From contig CALCIB010000352.1 in assembly GCA_937907525.1 (NCBI GenBank), positions 1 to 10,440 on the forward strand: a DNA stretch of 10,440 nt, written 5' to 3'. The position numbers and the translations under genes are program-made. Positions 6,421 to 10,440 of the stretch are shown here, piece by piece. Numbering within the stretch: the first letter of the stretch is position 1; each line of letters opens with the position of its first letter. The DNA comes from an uncultured Planctomycetales bacterium (lineage in GTDB: Bacteria; Planctomycetota; Planctomycetia; Isosphaerales; Isosphaeraceae). The notes beneath the pieces were generated by a model that had not been told where the DNA came from, searched no databases, and saw only the letters and a list, made by a program, of their open reading frames with translations.

Positions 6421-6462
6421 AAAGGCCCCGGCCTCGATCCCAGGATCGTGGTCGGGGCCTTT
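6421..6462. terminator. Bidirectional intrinsic terminator between convergent genes
   Basis: A perfect 10-bp inverted repeat, AAAGGCCCCG (6421-6430) and CGGGGCCTTT (6453-6462), encloses an inner stem (CGATC against GATCG) with a tight loop at CCAG. The structure has T-runs on both strands and lies between the end of the nuclease gene and the end of the integrase gene, so it can stop transcription from both sides. Confidence 0.85.
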
Positions 6463-6543
6463 CGGAAGAGCGTCAGCGTCTCGCGCGAGATGAGCGTCGT
6501 GCTTTGAGAAGCCTACCTCTTGCGGGTTCTCCGGTCAACCTGG

Positions 6544-7722
6544 CTACCCCAGCTTTTCCATTGCGTCGCGGGCCCTCTCGAGATCGGCCTCGGCGTAGAT
6601 CTCGGTGGCGTCCAGCGACGAATGGCCGAGCACGGCGCGGGCGGTTTCGGCGTCGAACTCCCTTCTCAATTGCGTCGCGGCCGAGTGTCTGAGTTGGTGG
6701 GGATGCCAGTGGGGGATTGGCGGTAAGTCCGCCCTTTCGCGGGCCTCGTTGACCTTCGCGATCGCGCGCGCGATCGCGACCCGGTAGACGTCGGGAGTGT
6801 AGGCGTCGCGATACCGCCTCGGGCTCGACGAATCGCTCCGATCGACCTGGGACGGCTGCACCTTCGATTTGCGGGCGGCCCTGGCCGCGGCGTATCGCTC
6901 GGCTTCCGCGTCGGCGGGTCGGAAGACGGGCGCGTCGGGGTCGCCGCCCAGGAACGGCCTCAACACCGCCTGGGCCGCGGGGCCGACGAAGATCACGCGG
7001 TCATGGTCGACGTGGGCGGTCTTGTGCCGCTCGGGTCGATATTCCCAGACCGGAGCGGCGGTCGCCAGGTCGCGAGGCCGCAGCTGGCAGACCTCCCCCG
7101 ACCTGGCCCCCGTGAGGCGCTGAAATCGCACCATCGCCGCGACGTGGCGGGACAGATGGGGTAGGACGGCCTCGACGTGGGCGTCCTCGACGGGTCGGAC
7201 CTTTCGGCCCTCCGCGACGCCCGGCGTCCCCTTGCGGATCCCCTCCAGCGCGGTGAGGGCCCGCCAAACCTCCGCGGGGACGATTTGCCGGGAAACCCCC
7301 CACTTAAAGCAACGAACCACGCATCCGATACGCTTGTTTACCTGGGTCCGAACGTGTCCCTGGGCGATGATCGCGGCGCGGACGGCTTCCAGGGCGATCG
7401 GCCCGAACGACTCAACCGATCGATCGCCGTAAAGTTCAAACAGAACCATCAGCGCCGCCTCGATCGTCACCGGCTCATTGGAGGCGTATCGGTCCTCGAC
7501 GAACTCCAGGTATCGTCTCACGAGCCCCTTGATCAGGATCGGCTCGCCGGGCGTCCGACGTCCGTTCGCGAGCCACTCGGCGACGACCCGGTCGTACTCG
7601 CGACGGCTTTCGTCCGAGCCATGGGGACCGAGGTAGAAGTCCTTCCGGCCGAGCGTCACGACGGCTCGCCCGGAAGGCTTATGGAGTCGATAGGCGGGCG
7701 TTCCGATTTGCTTCCTCGACAT
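6544..7722 (-). CDS. int: Tyrosine-type site-specific integrase
   Basis: The 392-aa product catalyses integration and probably excision of the element through a covalent phosphotyrosine bond. The N-terminus (1-60) is a strand-rich arm (GRAVVTLGRKDFYLGPHG, then SRREYDRVVAEWLANGR) common among planctomycete integrases. A helical core-binding domain follows (about 60-165). The catalytic residues are all present: Arg207 in TGARSGE, Lys234 in RHKTAH, His342 and Arg345 in HPHQLRHSAAT, His367 in LGHSS, and Tyr376 in ATEIYAEAD. The start ATG follows GAGG. The gene is transcribed away from the tRNA at 7817-7890 and converges on the replication operon. It appears intact, so the element could still be mobile if an excision factor exists; none is visible here. 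Confidence 0.92.
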   Translation of the reverse strand: MSRKQIGTPAYRLHKPSGRAVVTLGRKDFYLGPHGSDESRREYDRVVAEWLANGRRTPGEPILIKGLVRRYLEFVEDRYASNEPVTIEAALMVLFELYGDRSVESFGPIALEAVRAAIIAQGHVRTQVNKRIGCVVRCFKWGVSRQIVPAEVWRALTALEGIRKGTPGVAEGRKVRPVEDAHVEAVLPHLSRHVAAMVRFQRLTGARSGEVCQLRPRDLATAAPVWEYRPERHKTAHVDHDRVIFVGPAAQAVLRPFLGGDPDAPVFRPADAEAERYAAARAARKSKVQPSQVDRSDSSSPRRYRDAYTPDVYRVAIARAIAKVNEARERADLPPIPHWHPHQLRHSAATQLRREFDAETARAVLGHSSLDATEIYAEADLERARDAMEKLG

Positions 7723-7729
7723 GGGATCA

Positions 7730-7760
7730 CCTCGGCTTTCGGTAATTACCGTAGCCGAGG
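7730..7760 (-). promoter_or_regulatory. Near-perfect palindrome covering the integrase ribosome binding site
   Basis: CCTCGGCT (7730-7737) pairs with AGCCGAGG (7753-7760), and between them lies the 12-bp perfect palindrome CGGTAATTACCG (7740-7751). The only asymmetry is TT against T. The start codon of the integrase is at 7722, so the GAGG of its Shine-Dalgarno is in the distal arm. In RNA the hairpin would hide the ribosome binding site; in DNA it could be an operator for a dimeric repressor. Confidence 0.6.
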
Positions 7761-7777
7761 CAACGAGTCGATGGCAA
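7748..7777 (-). promoter_or_regulatory. int: Possible integrase promoter
   Basis: On the minus strand TTGCCA (7772-7777) is followed after 18 bp by TACGGT (7748-7753). The -35 matches five of six consensus bases; the -10 has only the key TA and final T. The -10 box lies inside the palindrome at 7730-7760, so a protein bound there would block it. A transcript starting here would lack one hairpin arm. Confidence 0.35.
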
Positions 7778-7793
7778 GCGGAATCCGTAAGAC

Positions 7794-7809
7794 GTTGACT
7801 CGAATCAAC
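7794..7809. repeat. 16-bp imperfect palindrome beside the tRNA 3' end
   Basis: GTTGA and TCAAC flank a TCGA centre, giving GTTGACTCGAATCAAC with one mismatched pair. It lies 8 bp on the element side of the tRNA end. It might be an integrase binding site next to the crossover, but short palindromes occur by chance. Confidence 0.35.
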
Positions 7810-7816
7810 TTCGGAG

Positions 7817-7850
7817 TGGGCGATACAGGATTCGAACCTGTGACCTCATG
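7817..7850. other. Presumed attachment site (attR or attL) in the tRNA-Val 3' half
   Basis: Elements with this kind of integrase usually recombine in the T-arm to 3' end of a tRNA and carry a copy of that segment. The integrase is immediately beside the 3' end of this tRNA. The exact core cannot be set because the other copy lies outside the window; the interval given is the T-arm and 3' strand, extended slightly. Confidence 0.45.
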
Positions 7851-7890
7851 CGTGTCGAGCATGCGCTCTAGCCAACTGAGCTAATCGCCC
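7817..7890 (-). tRNA. tRNA-Val (anticodon GAC)
   Basis: The minus strand folds as a 74-nt tRNA. The acceptor stem is GGGCGAT with ATCGCCC, the D-arm is GCTC/GAGC, the anticodon stem is CATGC/GCATG with loop TCGACAC, the variable loop is AGGTC, and the T-arm is ACAGG TTCGAAT CCTGT. The discriminator base is A and CCA is not encoded. The anticodon is GAC, which reads GUC and GUU valine codons. Position 33 is C where nearly all tRNAs have U. All stems are fully paired, so the gene looks functional. It is the likely insertion target of the element, and its sequence is complete after integration. Confidence 0.93.
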
Positions 7891-7929
7891 GGGTATGGGG
7901 CCTTGGGGCCTTTCCCCCTGGGGAGACTT

Positions 7930-7958
7930 ACTATAGAGGATGGCGGGCGGAGGATCAA
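7930..7958 (-). promoter_or_regulatory. Sigma70-type promoter of tRNA-Val
   Basis: On the minus strand TTGATC (7953-7958) is followed after exactly 17 bp by TATAGT (7930-7935). The tRNA begins about 40 bp downstream. The leader holds a tandem GGGGCCTT repeat (7897-7912 on the plus strand). Confidence 0.7.
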
Positions 7959-7965
7959 GGGGGAC

Positions 7966-7981
7966 GCTCGGAATTTCGAGC
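7966..7981 (-). terminator. Weak hairpin after frr, possible operon end
   Basis: GCTCG (7966-7970) and CGAGC (7977-7981) form a 5-bp stem with the loop GAATTT, 18 bp past the frr stop. There is no clear T-run, so termination here is uncertain. Confidence 0.3.
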
Positions 7982-7999
7982 CTCCGCCTCGCCGCGGGG

Positions 8000-8560
8000 T
8001 CAGGATTCGAGGATCTCGGCGGACTTCTTGTCGGCCAGGTCGTTGACCTTGCCCTCGAACTTCTTGGTCAGGCCCTGGATCCCTTCCTTGCAGGAGGCGG
8101 CGGCGTCCTCGGTGAGGATCTTGTCGGTCTGCTCCTGGTCGGCCTGCTTGTTGGCGTCGCGGCGGATGTTGCGGATCGAGACGCGGGCCTCCTCGGCGAG
8201 GTCCTTGACGCGACCCACCAGCTTCTTGCGTTGTTCGACGGACAGCGACGGGATGTTCAGGCGGACGGCCTTGCCGTCGGAGTTGGGGGTCAGGCCCAGG
8301 TCGCTGGTCTGGATCGCCTTGACGATCGCGCCGACGACCGAGGGGTCGAAGGGGCGGATGAGGATCTGCTGGGGCTCCGGCGTGCTCAGGTTGGCGAGTT
8401 GCTTCAAGGGCGTCGAGGAGCCGTAGTAGTCGACGCGGACGGACTCCACCAGGCCGACGTTGGCGCGGCCGGTGCGGACGCCTCGGAACTGGTCGACCAA
8501 AAGGGCCACGGACTTCTCCATGCGCTCTTCGGCTTCCAGCGCGATCTCTTCGATGCTCAT
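8000..8560 (-). CDS. frr: Ribosome recycling factor
   Basis: The 186-aa protein acts with EF-G in the cytoplasm to split ribosomes after termination. Length matches the family (about 185 aa). Diagnostic segments are present: FRGVRTGRANVGLVESVRVDYYG near the N-terminus (given in part: FRGVRTGRAN), LKQLANLSTPEPQQILIRPFD-like core (PLKQLANLS), LGLTPNSDG, IPSLSVEQRKKLV, and the basic C-terminal helix region RVSIRNIRRDAN. The start ATG is preceded by GGGAGACC. The gene is the last of the rpsB-tsf-pyrH-frr series and lies 32 bp after pyrH, so it is probably cotranscribed. It appears intact and typical. Confidence 0.97.
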   Translation of the reverse strand: MSIEEIALEAEERMEKSVALLVDQFRGVRTGRANVGLVESVRVDYYGSSTPLKQLANLSTPEPQQILIRPFDPSVVGAIVKAIQTSDLGLTPNSDGKAVRLNIPSLSVEQRKKLVGRVKDLAEEARVSIRNIRRDANKQADQEQTDKILTEDAAASCKEGIQGLTKKFEGKVNDLADKKSAEILES

Positions 8561-8592
8561 CGGGAGGTCTCCCTGGCGAGGGCGGGCGGGGC

Positions 8593-9351
8593 TTATGACG
8601 GTCGGGGTCGGGGCGTGGAGGCGACCCAGGTGCCGACGGGGGCGCCGAGGACGGCGCGCTCGATGTTGCCGTCCTTCTTGAAGTTGAAGACCAGGATCGG
8701 CAGGTCGTTGTCCTTGGAGAAGCTGATGGCGGCCATGTCCATGACCTTCAGCTCGTCGCGGACGACCTTCTCGAAGCCGAGTTCGGGGTAGAGGATGGCG
8801 TGGGGGTTCTTCTCGGGGTCGGCCGAGTAGACGCCGTCGACGCGGGTGGCCTTCATGAGGACGTCGACGCCGAGTTCCTTGCCGAGCATCGCGGCGGCGG
8901 TGTCGGTGGTGACGAACGGTCGGCCGGTGCCGGTGGCCATGACGATGATCCGGCCCTTGTCCAGGTGCGACAGGGCGCGGCGGCGGAGGAACGGCTCGGC
9001 GATCTCGTCCATTCGGATGGTGGTCGTCAGCCGGGTGGGGCGTCCCAGGCCCTCCAGGGCGTCCTGAAGCGCCAGGCCGTTGATGACGGTGGCGGTCATG
9101 CCCATGTAGTGGGCGGTGGCCTGCTTGACGACGTCGGTGCCGCGGCTGAGCTGGGCGCCGCGGAGGATGTTGCCGCCGCCGACGACCACGGCGACCTGGA
9201 CGCCCAGCGAGGCGACCCGGGCGACCTGGGCGGCGATCCGGCTGACCTCCTCGAGGTTGATCCCCCCCTCGCCGGGGCGGCAGAAGCTCTCGCCGGAGAG
9301 TTTCAAGAGGATGCGGCGGAAGGCGGGGCGACCGGTCGGCGCGGGTTCCAT
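8593..9351 (-). CDS. pyrH: UMP kinase
   Basis: The 252-aa protein phosphorylates UMP to UDP in pyrimidine nucleotide synthesis and is normally a hexamer regulated by GTP and UTP. Family signatures are visible: ILLKLSGES (14-22), VVVGGGNILRG (55-65), a MGMTATVINGLALQ segment, FVTTDTAAAMLG for nucleotide binding, and MKATRVDGVYSADP. The C-terminus PVGTWVAS is followed by a short Pro/Arg tail. The first ten residues are an extension before the beta strand, usual for high-GC lineages. It sits between tsf and frr as in most bacteria. The ATG is preceded by AAGGA at a normal distance. Confidence 0.97.
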   Translation of the reverse strand: MEPAPTGRPAFRRILLKLSGESFCRPGEGGINLEEVSRIAAQVARVASLGVQVAVVVGGGNILRGAQLSRGTDVVKQATAHYMGMTATVINGLALQDALEGLGRPTRLTTTIRMDEIAEPFLRRRALSHLDKGRIIVMATGTGRPFVTTDTAAAMLGKELGVDVLMKATRVDGVYSADPEKNPHAILYPELGFEKVVRDELKVMDMAAISFSKDNDLPILVFNFKKDGNIERAVLGAPVGTWVASTPRPRPS

Positions 9352-9406
9352 GGCGTGGTCCTTCGTGGCGATGGGGAGCGACGATTCCCTCCGGCCGCCG
9401 GCGCCG

Positions 9407-9442
9407 CCGCGCCGGGCGTGGGCCGAGGGCCGCCCGGCGCGG
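9407..9442 (-). other. GC-rich hairpin after tsf
   Basis: CCGCGCCGGGCG (9407-9418) and CGCCCGGCGCGG (9431-9442) are perfect 12-bp arms with a 12-nt loop, starting 12 bp past the tsf stop on the minus strand. There is no T-run after it, so it is more likely an RNA stability or partial-attenuation element than a full terminator. Confidence 0.5.
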
Positions 9443-9454
9443 GGGTCGGCGTCG

Positions 9455-10051
9455 TCAGCGGTCCTCGCCGACGACGAAGCGGGCGAAGCGGGCCACGGCG
9501 ATGTTCTCGCCGGTGCGGGCGTTGACCGCGGTGATGACGTCCTTGACGCTCTTGGAGTCGTCGCGGATGAACGGCTGGTCCATCAGCACGATCTCCTTGT
9601 ACCAGGCGTCGAGCTTGCCGACGGCGATCTTCTCCTGGATGGCCTCCGGCTTGTCGCCGACCTGGCTGACGAAGATCCGCTTCTGCTCCTCGACCTGCTC
9701 GGCGGGGACTTCCTCGCGACGGACGTACCTGGGGTTGCTGGCCATGACGTGCAGGGCCAGGTCCTTGGCGAGTTGCTTGAACTCGTCGTTGCGGGCGACG
9801 AAGTCGGTCTCGCAGTTCAGTTCGATCAGGACGCCCGACTTGGCGTCGTGGTGGATGTACACTTCGACGCGGCCGGCCTTGGCGGCGCGGCCGGAGCGGA
9901 GTTCGGCCTGCTTCAGCCCGCGTTCCTTGGCGAGGGTGTCGGCCTTGGCGAGGTCGCCGCCGGCTTCGGTCAGGAGCTTCTTGCACTCCATCAGGCCCAG
10001 CCCGGTCTTCTTGCGGAACTCGTTGACGACCTGAGCCGTGATCTCGGCCAT
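9455..10051 (-). CDS. tsf: Elongation factor Ts
   Basis: The 198-aa protein is the nucleotide exchange factor for EF-Tu. An N-terminal UBA-like domain (residues 1-50) contains VVNEFRKKTGLGLMECKKLL. The core follows with the signature ELNCETDFVARNDEF (77-91), where Thr82-Asp83-Phe84 contact EF-Tu. The length is that of the short form with a single core subdomain, as in Thermus (about 196 aa), not the E. coli form of about 283 aa. The start ATG is preceded by AGGGAGAG. It lies downstream of rpsB and upstream of pyrH in the expected order. Confidence 0.97.
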   Translation of the reverse strand: MAEITAQVVNEFRKKTGLGLMECKKLLTEAGGDLAKADTLAKERGLKQAELRSGRAAKAGRVEVYIHHDAKSGVLIELNCETDFVARNDEFKQLAKDLALHVMASNPRYVRREEVPAEQVEEQKRIFVSQVGDKPEAIQEKIAVGKLDAWYKEIVLMDQPFIRDDSKSVKDVITAVNARTGENIAVARFARFVVGEDR

Positions 10052-10160
10052 CGAATGTCTCTCCCTGGGGCTGTCGACGTATCGGTATGCGTGACGCGCG
10101 TTTGAAATTCAGGCGCGGAAATTTGAGGCGAGGTCGGGAGCGACGCCGCAGCCGCGGCGA

Positions 10161-10192
10161 CGCCCCGGCCGCGGCGACGCGCGGCCGGGGCG
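10161..10192 (-). other. GC-rich hairpin in the rpsB-tsf gap
   Basis: CGCCCCGGCCGCG (10161-10173) and CGCGGCCGGGGCG (10180-10192) are perfect 13-bp arms with the loop GCGACG, 19 bp past the rpsB stop on the minus strand. No T-run follows. It may set the ratio of S2 to EF-Ts transcripts or protect the rpsB 3' end. The rest of the gap (10052-10160) shows no gene. Confidence 0.55.
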
Positions 10193-10211
10193 ATGCGATC
10201 GCGCCGCGGGG

Positions 10212-10440
10212 TCAGGCGTTCTCGGCGGGGGCGGCTTCCGGGGTCGGCGTCGGGGCCTCGGCCGGGGGGGCGGCTTCCGGGGCCGGGGCCTCGGCGGGGG
10301 CGGCTTCGGTCGGGGCCGGAGCCTCGGCGGTCGGGGCCGGGGCCTCGGCGGCCGGAGCCGGGGCCTCGGCGACCGGGGCCTCGGCGGGGGGGGCCTCCGG
10401 GGTGGGGGCCGGGGCCGGCGCGGCGGGCTGGGGCCGGGGG
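10212..10440 (-). CDS. rpsB: 30S ribosomal protein S2, C-terminal tail (partial)
   Basis: Reading the minus strand back from TGA at 10212-10214, the frame stays open to the window edge for 75 codons. It is almost only Ala, Pro and Glu with a few Thr and Val, ending TPTPEAAPAENA. No conserved S2 core is inside the window. The assignment rests on position directly upstream of tsf, where rpsB is nearly universal, and on the known Ala/Pro/Glu-rich extensions of S2 in several high-GC lineages. Such a tail is expected to be disordered on the ribosome surface. The repetitive GGGGCC-like DNA here is prone to sequencing error. Confidence 0.75.
   Translation of the reverse strand, partial: PRPQPAAPAPAPTPEAPPAEAPVAEAPAPAAEAPAPTAEAPAPTEAAPAEAPAPEAAPPAEAPTPTPEAAPAENA

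Larger units (their letters stand above)
1..7816. mobile_element. Right-hand part of an integrated element (prophage or integrative plasmid) at tRNA-Val
   Basis: The stretch holds a packed plus-strand operon of replication genes and small unknown genes, then a convergent tyrosine integrase whose start is 95 bp from the 3' end of a tRNA gene. Beyond the tRNA the sequence changes at once to the universal rpsB-tsf-pyrH-frr cluster. Tyrosine integrases commonly insert elements into tRNA 3' ends and restore the tRNA, which fits an intact tRNA-Val with the element on its 3' side. No second copy of the tRNA 3' end was seen in the window, so the left boundary is outside. No capsid, portal, terminase or conjugation gene is visible, so phage, satellite and integrative plasmid remain equally open. 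Confidence 0.75.

Noticed and set aside
1..6540. Second attachment site within the window
   Set aside because: I found no other copy of the tRNA T-arm segment (GGTTCGAATCC or its complement) in the element part, so the left end must be outside.
8800..10105. Plus-strand open frames across pyrH and tsf
   Set aside because: They are antisense to two universal genes and read as Gly/Ala/Asp-rich or Leu/Asp-rich shadows caused by GC-rich third positions.

Overview
The window looks like a high-GC bacterial chromosome, most likely a planctomycete close to Isosphaeraceae. I infer this from the strong GC bias at third codon positions, the N-terminal style of the integrase, and the long Ala/Pro/Glu-rich tail on ribosomal protein S2. 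The taxon is inferred from pattern only; no search was run. The window joins two different pieces of DNA.

Positions 1 to about 7816 are the right-hand end of an integrated mobile element. Its left end lies outside the window. A plus-strand operon with almost no gaps runs from the window start to 6408. In order it encodes: the C-terminus of a single-stranded DNA-binding protein (DDIPF tip); a 57-aa zinc-ribbon protein; a 75-aa protein; a 730-aa primase-helicase (AEP-like primase joined to a RepA-type AAA ATPase); a Fis-type HTH protein; five short unrecognised or zinc-ribbon reading frames, one of them a displaced gene tail; a sliding-clamp (DnaN) homologue; a C5-cytosine methyltransferase broken by frameshifts; and a VRR-NUC-type nuclease. 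Many stops and starts overlap by four bases (TTGA, ATGA, GTGA), so translation is probably coupled. A long bidirectional hairpin terminator (6421-6462) closes the operon. Facing it on the minus strand is a tyrosine integrase (6544-7722).

The integrase start lies 95 bp from the 3' end of a tRNA-Val(GAC) gene (7817-7890, minus). This is the usual arrangement for an element inserted in a tRNA 3' end, with the tRNA kept whole. A near-perfect 31-nt palindrome between tRNA and integrase covers the integrase ribosome binding site on any transcript reading through from the tRNA.

Positions 7817 to 10440 are host core genome on the minus strand. They hold the conserved cluster rpsB (3' end only), tsf, pyrH, frr, followed by tRNA-Val with its own good sigma70-type promoter. 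GC-rich hairpins follow rpsB and tsf.

The element part is a DNA-replication module: SSB coats single strands, the primase-helicase would open and prime an origin, the clamp would tether a polymerase, and the nuclease may process junctions. The most notable points are the element's own sliding clamp, the two places where reading frames are broken (about 3238-3300 and 5398-5890), and the palindrome at the integrase start.
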